Shown here piece by piece: positions 17,404 to 24,658 of a stretch of 34,610 bases of DNA. A model generated the notes under the pieces. That model had not been told where the DNA came from. It did not search any database and was given only the letters and a program-made list of their open reading frames with translations. The DNA is from Cupriavidus sp. 2SB (lineage in GTDB: Bacteria > Pseudomonadota > Gammaproteobacteria > Burkholderiales > Burkholderiaceae): NCBI RefSeq assembly GCF_005503625.1, contig NZ_SCMX01000070.1, positions 1 to 34,610 on the forward strand. The letters run 5' to 3'. A program made the translations under genes and the position numbers. How positions within the stretch are numbered: the first letter of the stretch is position 1; the number at the start of each line of letters is the position of its first letter.

Positions 17404-18207
17404 CTAGCGTGCGAACAGAGCCGGGATTGTGGATTGCTCGAGCAGGGTGCTGGCGATGCCTCCCAGCTTGCCGACTGCTTTGTCGCTTGCCGGCGCGCCG
17501 CAAACCAGCAAGTCGGTGCGGGCCGTCCGCGCGGTGGCCAGCAAGGCGTTGCCTGGTGACGCATGTGCATCGCCCCTAAGTCCGATCAGACAGGCGCGAA
17601 CGCCCCGCCGCGCCAGCCACGTCAGCGCGTAGCTGGCCGGCGCCAGATTGGTGTGGCGGTGTCGGGAGACGGGGATGCAGCAAACAAGCGCGACATGCTG
17701 CGCGCGGCGCAGGAGCGGCAGCGCGTCGCGCATCGCACGCGCCGATTCGCGCGTGCCACTCCACGCCACCATCACGCGCGGATAGGGCCACGCCTGCGTG
17801 GGGGCGGCGTCGTGCGTCCGTGGAATAACAAGAACCGGTGGTCCGGCCTCCAGGATCGTGCCTTCGGCAAAAGGGGGTGTGTCAACCAGGCGATGGGCCT
17901 CGCCAGCGCACGGCTGGCTGACGATGATCAAGTCAGCCAGGCGGCCTTCGCATTGCATGGCTTCCAGTGACGTGCCTTCTCCCACGCGCCAGTCCACGGC
18001 AATGGGGGCGCCTGCCGTCGCGGTTTCGAAGGCCACGCGGCTAGATTCGCAATCGGCAAAAAACGCCGCGTCGGGCGTCAGGCCGCGCTGTGGCAACAGG
18101 CCCACAAGCGTTGCAGGCAATGCACAGGCCAGGGCGACGGCGTGGGAGAGCCGGGCCGTGGCGTGCGTTGACGCATCCACGTGGACCACGATAGCTGAGA
18201 TCTCCAT
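17404..18207 (-). CDS. Degenerate tandem universal stress protein
   Basis: A 267-residue two-domain USP (~1-135, ~140-267). The second domain retains core strands (VMVAWSGTRESARAMRDALPLL) but the ATP loop has degenerated to LLVCGAPASDKAVGKLGG, with no G-x2-G-x9-G-S. Nucleotide binding is therefore unlikely. GAGGG sits 6 nt before ATG 18207; the longer start at 18240 coincides with the predicted transcription start. It is convergent with the USP operon on its left and divergent from the USP at 18395, each direction having its own FNR-type box. Confidence 0.87.
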   Translation of the reverse strand: MEISAIVVHVDASTHATARLSHAVALACALPATLVGLLPQRGLTPDAAFFADCESSRVAFETATAGAPIAVDWRVGEGTSLEAMQCEGRLADLIIVSQPCAGEAHRLVDTPPFAEGTILEAGPPVLVIPRTHDAAPTQAWPYPRVMVAWSGTRESARAMRDALPLLRRAQHVALVCCIPVSRHRHTNLAPASYALTWLARRGVRACLIGLRGDAHASPGNALLATARTARTDLLVCGAPASDKAVGKLGGIASTLLEQSTIPALFAR

Positions 18208-18273
18208 CCGCACCCTCGCCAGTGCCTCGACATTGGGCACGCGTCAAATCTATGTCATGACGTGGGAGAACCG

Positions 18274-18287
18274 TTGCGAAAAGTCAA
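18274..18287 (-). promoter_or_regulatory. FNR-type box for the minus-strand USP
   Basis: On the minus strand TTGACTTTTCGCAA, a TTG-N8-CAA box. A TAGATT -10 follows 21 nt downstream (18247-18252), predicting a start near 18239 and a ~32-nt leader to ATG 18207. Confidence 0.65.
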
Positions 18288-18320
18288 ACGAGAGCGGACT
18301 GAGTCGATCGATCAAAGCCG

Positions 18321-18334
18321 TTGCGGCAGATCAA
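18321..18334 (+). promoter_or_regulatory. FNR-type box for the single-domain USP
   Basis: TTGCGGCAGATCAA, the reverse form of TTGATCTGCCGCAA, which is one base from the box at 15549. TAATCT (18356-18361) starts 21 nt after the box, giving a ~26-nt leader to ATG 18395. Confidence 0.7.
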
Positions 18335-18394
18335 GTGCGATGGGTTTAGGCGTCCTAATCTCGAAAGCACGATGACCCAAGCGGAGTCCCGATC

Positions 18395-18889
18395 ATGTAC
18401 GAAAGAATCCTGGTGGCGGTGGATGGTGGCGATTCGGCGGACTTGGCAATGTCGCAGGCCATCGGCATGGCGCGCGTATGCCAGGCTGCGATCAAGCTGC
18501 TGTACGTGGTTGACGATAGCGAATTGTTCGATGCCGCGGGTACGACTGATACCGCCAAGGCGCTGAGCCAGCTTGTGCGGGGTGGCGAACGGGCCTTGGA
18601 TCTGGCCGCCGAGCGATGCTCTCACGCCGACGTTACCTGTATCAAGGAACTCGTGGAGCGTCCCCTTGGCCGCGGCAACATCTCGGAGACCATTGTCGAG
18701 CGTGCAAACTCCTGGCCAGCCGACCTGATCGTTATGGGTACGCATGGGCATCGCGGCTTGCGGCGGGCCATCATGGGTAGCGTGTCCGAAGGCGTGCTGG
18801 CGCAGACCAACAAGCCCGTGCTGCTGATTCGCGCGCCGGCCAGCACACAGCCGCCACACCTCGCAGGTAAGTCGAATGACAGGTACTAG
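18395..18889 (+). CDS. Universal stress protein, single-domain, ATP-binding type
   Basis: A 164-residue UspA-fold protein. It starts MYERILVAVDGGDSAD and carries the full ATP signature G-x2-G-x9-G-S at residues 115-129 (GTHGHRGLRRAIMGS). A GGAG site precedes ATG 18395 by 8 nt. Its 3' end overlaps the convergent NarL-type regulator gene by 4 bp. FNR-type box and near-ideal -10 lie upstream. Confidence 0.93.
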   Translation: MYERILVAVDGGDSADLAMSQAIGMARVCQAAIKLLYVVDDSELFDAAGTTDTAKALSQLVRGGERALDLAAERCSHADVTCIKELVERPLGRGNISETIVERANSWPADLIVMGTHGHRGLRRAIMGSVSEGVLAQTNKPVLLIRAPASTQPPHLAGKSNDRY

Positions 18890-19530
18890 GGCGGTGATTC
18901 TCCGGGAAACAGGTTCGCCTCGATGGCGTAGCGCACCAGCGCGGCGTCGCTGCGAAGCTGGAGTTTATCCAGCAGTCGCATCTTGTAAGTGCTGATGGTT
19001 TTCGCGCTCACGCACAGGGCCTCGGCGATTTCCGTCAGCGATTCGCCATTGACGATGCGCCGGTACACCTCCAGCTCGCGGTCGGACAGGCTGGCATGCG
19101 GTGCATCGGTTTGCTCCTGCACGCCGAGCGCCAGCTTTTCCGCCATCTCGGGGCTGACATAGGTGCCGCCCGTGGCCACCTTGCGCAACGCCGCGATCAG
19201 GTCATTGGCGGCGCTGTCCTTGGTCAGGTATCCGGCCGCGCCAGCCCGGAATGCGCGTACCACATACTGCTCCTCGGCATGCATGGTCAACACCAGCACC
19301 CGGCTGACCGGATACTCGGTGCGGACATGCCGCACCAACTCAAGTCCGCTACGTCCGGGCATCGACAGGTCCAGCAGAATCACGTCGGGCGTGGTCTCGC
19401 GTAACACCTGCGGCACTTCGGAACCTTTGGCAGCTTCGCCCACGACCTCGACATCGTCCTCGCGCTCCAGAATATGGCGCAGGCCGTTGCGCACCACGGC
19501 ATGATCGTCGGCAATGACCACTCGTATCAT
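18886..19530 (-). CDS. NarL/FixJ-family response regulator
   Basis: A 214-residue regulator. Receiver: D8/D9, phosphoacceptor D54 (LLDLSMPG), T82, K104. C-terminal LuxR-type helix-turn-helix at ~146-206 (LSDRELEVYRRIVNGESLTE, VSAKTISTYKMRLLDKL). It begins 4 bp after the stop of the PAS kinase, so the pair is one operon and a cognate two-component system. With Hsp20 and USP genes on either side, it is a positional analogue of DosR/DevR of mycobacteria; equivalent function is inference. Confidence 0.93.
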   Translation of the reverse strand: MIRVVIADDHAVVRNGLRHILEREDDVEVVGEAAKGSEVPQVLRETTPDVILLDLSMPGRSGLELVRHVRTEYPVSRVLVLTMHAEEQYVVRAFRAGAAGYLTKDSAANDLIAALRKVATGGTYVSPEMAEKLALGVQEQTDAPHASLSDRELEVYRRIVNGESLTEIAEALCVSAKTISTYKMRLLDKLQLRSDAALVRYAIEANLFPGESPP

Positions 19531-19534
19531 CGTC

Positions 19535-20659
19535 TCACTCCGTCTCGGTGGCGCGCATGGGAAAGCGCAGGCATAGCTCGAATCCTTGCCCAGGCGCGTG
19601 CGTCAGCGCCAGCGTTCCGCCAAGCAGACGGGCTCGTTCGCGAATGCCGAGCAGTCCGAACGAGCGTCGCGTGCGATCGCGTAGCGCGCCGTCCCAGCCA
19701 TTGCCGTTGTCGCGCACGCGGAGCACGTGTTCGCCGGCCTGCCGGTCCAGGGCGATCCACACGCGATTGGCCTGTGCATGGTGCACGACGTTGTTCAGCG
19801 CCTCTTGCACGATTCGGAAAACCGCCGTCGCCTCCTGTTCGTTTACGTCAAGATGATCGGGGGCGCCTAATTCGATCGTCAGGCCGTAGCGGCGGCTGAA
19901 ATCCTTGGTCAGCCAGTCCAGTGCCGCCGCCAGCCCCAGTTCGTCGAGCAGGGCGGGGCGAAGGTCTGCGGAGATTTGCCGGACTGCGGCGATGGCGGCA
20001 TCGATGCTGCCATGCATGGCAGCGGCGCGACTGAGGTAAGGCGACGCCGTGTCGACTTCGCGCAGTTCGCTCTCCAGCATGGCAAGGTCCATCTTCAGCG
20101 CACTCAGGCGTTGCCCGATGTCGTCATGCAACTCGCGGGCGACGCGGCGTTTTTCTTCCTCGCGTTTTGCCAGGATGCTGTCGGAGAGCGCCTGCAATTC
20201 CTCGCGCGAGCGCCGCAATGCGGTTTCCGCTCGCACACGCTCGGTGATGTCGCGAAGCACAACGGTAAATAGCTTGCGGCCCTGGCCGTCGCTTGTCTGC
20301 GAGATGGATGCCTCGATGGGGAATTCGCTGCCGTCGCGGCGCAGCGCATAGAGCGTACGCTGCAGCCCCATCTGCCGATCCGTGACCCCCGTTACACCGA
20401 AGCGGCGCACGTGCAGGGTGTGAGCGGAGCGAAAACGCTCCGGCAGCAGGAGGTCGAGGGTCTTGCCGATGGCATCCCCTGCGGCAATCCCGAAAAGCGT
20501 CTCGGCCATCGGGTTGAACAGCACGATCTGCTGCTGTTCGTTGATGGAGATGATGGCCTCCATGGAAGTCCGCACAATGGCTGCCAGACATGCCTCGTTG
20601 CCCGAGATCTGCGCGGGCAGGTGCGTCGCATCGCTGCGAAGGGGCGTGTCTCGGGTCAT
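19535..20659 (-). CDS. PAS-domain sensor kinase of the NarX/DegS (HisKA_3) type
   Basis: A 374-residue soluble kinase. PAS/PAC at ~24-142 (AIVRTSMEAIISINEQQQIV, FTVVLRDITE), a coiled helix at ~143-175, then HisKA_3 with H178 in ARELHDDIGQRLSALKMDL. The HATPase domain has VFRIVQEALNNVVHHAQA and GNGWDG, then SFGLLGIRERARLLGG. No GAF or haem ligand and no membrane segment is visible; the PAS domain is the likely sensor, possibly of redox or oxygen. A 22-bp dyad lies 73 bp upstream of ATG 20659. No strong ribosome binding site. Confidence 0.92.
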   Translation of the reverse strand: MTRDTPLRSDATHLPAQISGNEACLAAIVRTSMEAIISINEQQQIVLFNPMAETLFGIAAGDAIGKTLDLLLPERFRSAHTLHVRRFGVTGVTDRQMGLQRTLYALRRDGSEFPIEASISQTSDGQGRKLFTVVLRDITERVRAETALRRSREELQALSDSILAKREEEKRRVARELHDDIGQRLSALKMDLAMLESELREVDTASPYLSRAAAMHGSIDAAIAAVRQISADLRPALLDELGLAAALDWLTKDFSRRYGLTIELGAPDHLDVNEQEATAVFRIVQEALNNVVHHAQANRVWIALDRQAGEHVLRVRDNGNGWDGALRDRTRRSFGLLGIRERARLLGGTLALTHAPGQGFELCLRFPMRATETE

Positions 20660-20731
20660 GTCGGGCCACTCTTAAGGGACGCTCAATGCCGAAGGCATGA
20701 TTCTTCTTTTTCCTAAGACGGCAGCAGTCTG

Positions 20732-20753
20732 CTGATCACGGGCTGCTGATCAG
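20732..20753. promoter_or_regulatory. Dyad CTGATCA-N8-TGATCAG upstream of the sensor kinase
   Basis: A symmetric 22-bp element with 7-bp arms. The same DNA also contains a direct repeat of CTGCTGATCA (20729-20738 and 20743-20752). It lies between the divergent kinase (20659) and hsp20 (21056), nearer the kinase. It is a candidate operator, perhaps for the NarL-type regulator itself; this is inference from symmetry only. Apart from this and the FNR-type box, 20660-21055 shows nothing else. Confidence 0.4.
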
Positions 20754-20971
20754 AATATAGAAGATACGTAACGCCCGCGCGACCCGGCGCACGCGAGAAG
20801 GGTGCCCACCCGCTCACATACTCCGCACATGAATGGTGCGCCTATGCATCATGGCGCACATAGTTGGTCTGAGCTGTCACTCGGCTGTGATCGGTGTCGA
20901 GCGTCTCTGGCCAACACGACAGGCTGCGGTGTCTTATTGAATGCTGGTCTGGCAAACCGGCGCCGCAGTGG

Positions 20972-20985
20972 TTGACGCAACGCAA
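20972..20985 (+). promoter_or_regulatory. FNR-type box upstream of hsp20
   Basis: TTGACGCAACGCAA with a CATGCT -10-like hexamer at 21007-21012, 21 nt after the box; the same hexamer is used at the perfect box 11035. Predicted leader ~36 nt to ATG 21056. A 17-bp identical copy (GTTGACGCAACGCAAAG) occurs at 23490. Confidence 0.6.
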
Positions 20986-21055
20986 AGGCCAGTCGTGGTG
21001 GGCTGCCATGCTAAAGACAGCCGGATTTGCCGGCGATCCAATGAAGGAGTCCACG

Positions 21056-21499
21056 ATGACCAGCCTCAGACATTACGACCCGCTTTCCATCGAGCCGATC
21101 AGCGACATGATGCAGGGCATGCTACGCGCGTTCCGCGGGACAGCCGACGTCGGCACGGTATTCAAGGTCGATGTGACGGAGTCCGATGGCAGCTACACGG
21201 TGACCGCTGAGTTGCCCGGTGTGAAACCGGAGGACATCGATATCGACGTCGATCGCGGCACGGTCATGATAGCCGCCAAGGTCGACCGCACGACCGAGCA
21301 GCGAGACGGGGAACGTGTGATTCGCCACGAGCGCTACAGCGGTGCGATGCGCCGCGCCTTCACGCTGGATGCTGACATTGACGAAGCGAAGGTGGATGCG
21401 ACCTACGCCGACGGCGTCCTGCGGCTAGCGCTGCCCAAGAAGGAAGCAACGCCGCAGAAGCGCATCCAGATCCGTCCGGCAGGGGAGACCACGCGATGA
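21056..21499 (+). CDS. Small heat-shock protein, Hsp20/alpha-crystallin family
   Basis: A 147-residue ATP-independent holdase. Alpha-crystallin domain at ~35-137: VFKVDVTESDGSYTVTAELP, GVKPEDIDIDVDRGTVMI, and the closing A-x-x-x-G-V-L motif in YADGVLRLALPK. A short C-terminal extension has the I-x-I element (RIQIRP) for oligomer assembly. AAGGAG lies 6 nt before ATG 21056. FNR-type control would parallel the hypoxic alpha-crystallin HspX of mycobacteria. Its last ~97 bp overlap the 3' end of the convergent LRAT gene. Confidence 0.94.
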   Translation: MTSLRHYDPLSIEPISDMMQGMLRAFRGTADVGTVFKVDVTESDGSYTVTAELPGVKPEDIDIDVDRGTVMIAAKVDRTTEQRDGERVIRHERYSGAMRRAFTLDADIDEAKVDATYADGVLRLALPKKEATPQKRIQIRPAGETTR

Positions 21500-22041
21500 G
21501 CGTTAATGAGATTCCGTTGCCACGCTCCGATCCACATTCCACTGACCGGCCCTAGCATGTGGATGGGCGCGCCGCGGCCCGCGTACACGCGCGCCCAAAT
21601 CCACGCATGCAGCAGGCACGCGGTTGCTAGCAGGGCGCGAAGCGGATCGTGTGCCAATCGCTCGACCTGCATGCTGGTTGGCGTGCCATGTACACACCAA
21701 TTGCAGAAATGCTCGCAGTTGTTGCGCAGCAGGTGATAGGCGTCCTCGCCCAGCCGCGACGTGGCGCGACGTACCACGTCGGCGCCGCCGTACCGCGCAT
21801 GCTGCACGGTGCCAACTTCGATTCCGTGGCCGTCGGCAAAAGTGTCGAGCGTGGTGCACTCCACGGGGCCTCGGCGCAGCAGTGACTTGAATCCCGCGTA
21901 ATGCACTACCTGTCCGTTGCCGATGTAAATGCCATGATGACAGTACCAGCGTCGCGGCGTGATAACGTGCGTGCCTTCGTGAAGCGCCTGCGGCGCCCGG
22001 TGGGTTGCCGCTGGCCCCATTGCCATGCCCAGATTGTTCAT
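21403..22041 (-). CDS. LRAT-domain (NlpC/P60-superfamily) protein
   Basis: A 212-residue protein with the circularly permuted papain-like LRAT fold. Catalytic histidine in RWYCHHGIYIG (H35/H36), second histidine in VVHYAG (H48), and nucleophile C109 in NNCEHFCNWC. Family members are acyltransferases or phospholipases acting on lipids; a bacterial substrate is unknown. A hydrophobic stretch after ~residue 133 (ALLATACLLHAWIWARVYAG) suggests membrane attachment, as in eukaryotic relatives. ATG 22041 has GGGAG 6 nt upstream. The last ~32 codons are read antisense through the hsp20 3' end, an unusual convergent overlap; the C-terminus may be a run-on after loss of the original stop. Confidence 0.82.
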   Translation of the reverse strand: MNNLGMAMGPAATHRAPQALHEGTHVITPRRWYCHHGIYIGNGQVVHYAGFKSLLRRGPVECTTLDTFADGHGIEVGTVQHARYGGADVVRRATSRLGEDAYHLLRNNCEHFCNWCVHGTPTSMQVERLAHDPLRALLATACLLHAWIWARVYAGRGAPIHMLGPVSGMWIGAWQRNLINAHRVVSPAGRIWMRFCGVASFLGSASRRTPSA

Positions 22042-22225
22042 TTTCATCTCCCGCCGGTTGGCACCGATGGCACGGACGCGTGCGGCCTGTTGCTTTATGA
22101 ACTTCGCGCGCGGCGTTGCCGGGGTGTGGCTGGAGTATTGGTCATGCGGGACTCATGCAACTATCAGCGGATGCCGGCAAACGCGTCGCCCAATTGCCAT
22201 GTGGGACGTGGGAAAGGGGCTGTGC

Positions 22226-22274
22226 GGTGCGTCAGGTTTGCCGGCGCCGCTGTCAGGGTTGCCTGACTCGCACC
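22226..22274. repeat. Imperfect inverted repeat at the end of the 73-aa gene
   Basis: GGTGCG-TCAGG (22226-22236) pairs with CCTGACTCGCACC (22262-22274), with a 2-nt bulge and a 25-nt loop. The arms resemble those of the perfect hairpin at 13651 (GTGCGTGTCAGG). It spans the stop codon of the minus-strand gene and could end its transcript, but there is no T-run. Confidence 0.4.
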
Positions 22275-22474
22275 GATGAGGCGCGGTGAACGGCGCCCAG
22301 CACTCGGTAGCCGGCCGGGGTAACGTGCACTGTGGGAGATGCTGTCGACCGTGCGTTGGCCATGTTGATCAAACGACAGGTGGCAAGCGCGGCCAGATCG
22401 TGCGGGTCGATATCGCGGCACGACCCCAGCGATCCCAGCACCATCAACGCAGCAATTTCATGGGCACTCAACAT
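22253..22474 (-). CDS. Small hypothetical protein (73 aa), FNR-box promoter
   Basis: A 73-residue soluble protein that I do not recognise: an N-terminal helix (MLSAHEIAALMVLGSLG), a CRDIDPHDLAALATCRLI segment that looks like a short helical DNA- or protein-binding motif, and VTPAGYRVLGAVHRA. GGGGAG lies 7 nt before ATG 22474. An FNR-type box lies 100 bp upstream. It may be transcribed together with the LRAT gene 211 bp downstream. Confidence 0.7.
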   Translation of the reverse strand: MLSAHEIAALMVLGSLGSCRDIDPHDLAALATCRLINMANARSTASPTVHVTPAGYRVLGAVHRASSVRVRQP

Positions 22475-22574
22475 GGCATGTCTCCCCTTGGCAGCGGCAA
22501 CTTTGTGCGTCTCGTCTTTTGCCTTGTGAAGATAGCCACTGGGAAATAGTTAGTGCGCTAAAACCCATAACTGT

Positions 22575-22588
22575 TTGACGACGATCAA
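22575..22588 (-). promoter_or_regulatory. FNR box upstream of the 73-aa gene
   Basis: TTGACGACGATCAA on + (TTGATCGTCGTCAA on -), nine of ten consensus half-site positions. A TAACTA -10 candidate lies at 22547-22552, 22 nt away, giving a ~65-nt leader to ATG 22474. Confidence 0.7.
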
Positions 22589-22608
22589 TTGTGAAGGCAT
22601 CGACGACG

Positions 22609-22794
22609 CTACGTGACTGACCTCGCCCCGTCCCACTCCAGGCTTCCCAACATGTAAGCGGGTGCCCCCGCGTCGGAGACTCGCCGATCGCACGCGTCAT
22701 GACAGCGGGTCGCATTCCAGGTCATCGCTAAACCCAGCCTTTGCAGTTCCATCTCTGAGTTCATCGTCTGGTACCGCAGCCGGGCGCGATCCAT
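22609..22794 (-). CDS. Possible small ORF (61 aa), unrecognised
   Basis: An open frame from ATG 22794 whose translation has balanced composition (MNSEMELQRLGLAMTW, CHDACDRRVSDAG, YMLGSLEW), unlike the Arg-rich shadows around it. There is no ribosome binding site and the FNR box at 22575 lies downstream of it. Listed because otherwise 22475-22912 holds no gene. Low confidence. Confidence 0.28.
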   Translation of the reverse strand: MDRARLRYQTMNSEMELQRLGLAMTWNATRCHDACDRRVSDAGAPAYMLGSLEWDGARSVT

Positions 22795-22912
22795 GACGCC
22801 GGCGCAGTGGCCCGTCAAGGAGTGATGCCGAACGTGTTGTTTCGTTGATCAATCCCAAGTCTTGGCCACCCCTGTTGTTCGCCCTATTTGTCGTCTTTGA
22901 TCAGCCGCGCAC

Positions 22913-23422
22913 TTAAAGTACGGTGCTTTCGCACAGATCTGCTTGGCCCATGCAGTACTGCCAGGTGCCTTCTTCGCTATTCATCGTGAACGAGATGGTC
23001 AGGTCTATCGGTTTGCGGCCGACGATCAACGCGACTTCCTGGATGATGCCCTGGTACACAGCCGCCAGATAGTACTGGCCGGGTGGCAGGCGCATATATA
23101 GCAGCGGTCCCTCGCTCACCACGCGCAGGACGCGTTCGTGTCGCGCATTGAGTAGCAGCACCTTGACGTCCGAAAGCGATGCGCCATCCGATCGATCCTG
23201 GAATCGCAGGTGCACATTGAACTGCGGCGCAAGCGAGCGCATGCGCGCCACATCGTCGGCGCCGATGCCCCCCGAGAGGTAAGGAATGCTGGTGGCGCCC
23301 TGCTGCAGAGCGGCCTTGGGCGTACTTGTCGACGCTTGAGCGCAGGCCGGGCCAGCCAATGCGGTAGAGGCAGCGAGGATCGTGATCTTGACCCAGGAGC
23401 GGCGAGTGCCGAGGAAGCTCAT
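22913..23422 (-). CDS. Secreted hypothetical protein with a carboxypeptidase-regulatory-like fold
   Basis: A 169-residue exported protein. Signal peptide ~1-29 (WVKITILAASTALAGPACAQA). The mature part has a beta-sandwich pattern: VHLRFQDRSDGASLSDVKVLLLNA, EGPLLYMRLPPGQYYLAAVYQG, ALIVGRKPIDLTISF. This resembles periplasmic carboxypeptidase-regulatory-like or transthyretin-like domains (Y-x-L-P-P-G-x-Y-x-L). Two cysteines near the C-terminus (YCMGQADLC) may form a disulfide. FNR-type box 69 bp upstream. Function unknown. Confidence 0.8.
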   Translation of the reverse strand: MSFLGTRRSWVKITILAASTALAGPACAQASTSTPKAALQQGATSIPYLSGGIGADDVARMRSLAPQFNVHLRFQDRSDGASLSDVKVLLLNARHERVLRVVSEGPLLYMRLPPGQYYLAAVYQGIIQEVALIVGRKPIDLTISFTMNSEEGTWQYCMGQADLCESTVL

Positions 23423-23490
23423 GATCGATTCCGCTATGTGATTGCGTTGCCGCGTTAATTCTCACTTTATGTCCGCGTGGGCGGTGGCCG

Positions 23491-23504
23491 TTGACGCAAC
23501 GCAA
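23491..23504 (-). promoter_or_regulatory. FNR-type box for the secreted protein gene
   Basis: TTGACGCAACGCAA on +, identical to the hsp20 box. On the minus strand a TAAAGT -10 (23464-23469) follows 21 nt away, giving a ~34-nt leader to ATG 23422. Confidence 0.65.
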
Positions 23505-23632
23505 AGCGATTGCCGTGCAACGTTCGGAGGCACGAAGGACTGTCGCCAACGGTATCAGTTGCGGGGTCGATGCTGCTCACCACGAGACAAAGACGCGCAA
23601 CCCTCGCGTGGCGTGGCGCGATCCATGCGCCC

Positions 23633-23646
23633 TTGCGATGAATCAA
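23633..23646 (+). promoter_or_regulatory. FNR-type box for the DUF1488-like gene
   Basis: TTGCGATGAATCAA has one perfect (ATCAA) and one degenerate half site, like the box at 18321. TAGGCT (23668-23673) starts 21 nt after it; leader ~41 nt to ATG 23721. Confidence 0.65.
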
Positions 23647-23720
23647 ATCACCGATTGGGCTAACGCCTAGGCTAGGTAAGGTGACGTCTCCGGGTACGGC
23701 TACGTATCGCCGAACACATC

Positions 23721-23999
23721 ATGAGCGCAATCGAGTTTTCAGGAATGTTGCCGACTTACTGCTCGGCAGGCCCCAGCCTTCAGTGCCAAGCGCGCGTAAA
23801 TGGCGCGCAAGCGTGTTATGGCATTACCGCCGAAGCCCTGGAGGACCACTTCGGCGCGCGATCATGTCGACCGGAAGACTTGTTCGTGGCCTATCAAAAG
23901 CACAGGGGGGCCATCGAGACGATGGCCCGTGGCCTGTTCGAGATGACCGGGGCATACAACGTTCTGCTGCACAGTGGGCACTTTCGATTCGGTATGTAG
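23721..23999 (+). CDS. DUF1488-like small protein
   Basis: A 92-residue cytoplasmic protein. CYGITAEALEDHFGARS followed by LFVAYQKHRGAIETMARGLF matches the DUF1488 pattern (V-x-C-x-I-S/T-x-E-A-L-x-D-H-F-G, then a helix with H-R-x-x-I-E-x-x-A-R). Family function is unknown. No strong ribosome binding site precedes ATG 23721. It has its own FNR-type promoter, divergent from that of the secreted protein at 22913-23422. Confidence 0.72.
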   Translation: MSAIEFSGMLPTYCSAGPSLQCQARVNGAQACYGITAEALEDHFGARSCRPEDLFVAYQKHRGAIETMARGLFEMTGAYNVLLHSGHFRFGM

Positions 24000-24071
24000 C
24001 TTTGAGTGACACGAGGATTGCGGCGAGGCGGCACAGTTTGCGGTGCCGGACGCTTTGAAAAGAGATGATTG

Positions 24072-24419
24072 ATGATGAAAACGATCTGGGCCAGTCGAAG
24101 TGCCATCGTGATCCTATTGGCGATACTCGCCGCTTGCGCTAGCTATCCGCCAGGCGATCCACAGCTTCTGACGTTCCTGCAGGACGGCGTGACAACCCGG
24201 GAGGACGTGTACATGAAACTGGCCGAGCCAAGCGCGGTGTGGGAAGGTGGTCGCGTCATGATCTATCAAGTCGACCGCAATAAGTAGGGTTATGTGCCGA
24301 TGCGGCGCAGGGAAGCCGCATCGACCGCTAAGTACAGCTTGGTCCTGGTCTTCGACGACCAAGGTATCCTTCGCCGGCATTCTCTGGTCGGGATGAAGGA
24401 TGATCCTCCTGTCCCTTGA
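24072..24419 (+). pseudogene. Lipoprotein gene interrupted by an in-frame amber codon
   Basis: A signal peptide ends in the lipobox LAAC (ILLAILAACASYPPGD), followed by a BamE/SmpA-like segment GVTTREDVYMKLAEPS-VWEGGRVMIYQVDRNK. A TAG stop at 24285-24287 ends this frame after 71 codons. The same frame then continues for 43 sensible residues (GYVPMRRREAASTAKYSLVL, VFDDQGILRRHSLVGMKDD) to TGA at 24417. The continuation fits the end of such lipoproteins (Y-x-L-x-L-V-F-D-x-Q-G-x-L-x-R-H). It is thus a nonsense-broken gene, or less likely a read-through or a base-calling error. If translated as is, a 71-residue truncated lipoprotein results. Confidence 0.75.
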
Positions 24420-24658
24420 AATTGCTCTTGGACGCATCCATTCCGGCATGCCGATGATCCGACGATCGGAACGACACCGCTACCCTGGACCACACGAAGA
24501 CCACGTATCCCTTAATCCAGACCAAATTCCGGCAGAATTCGTCACCTATCTGTTCAACACGGGACCGACGCGACGGACCAAAGAATCACCGTGTCGCGAC
24601 AACACCCCATTCTCAGTGAAGTGCGGCACGTTGCCGTTCTCGACTCAAGGAGCCTGCC

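Noticed and set aside
22845..22858. TTGATCAATCCCAA as a further FNR box
   Set aside because: Weak second half site, no -10 on either strand, and no convincing gene at the right distance.
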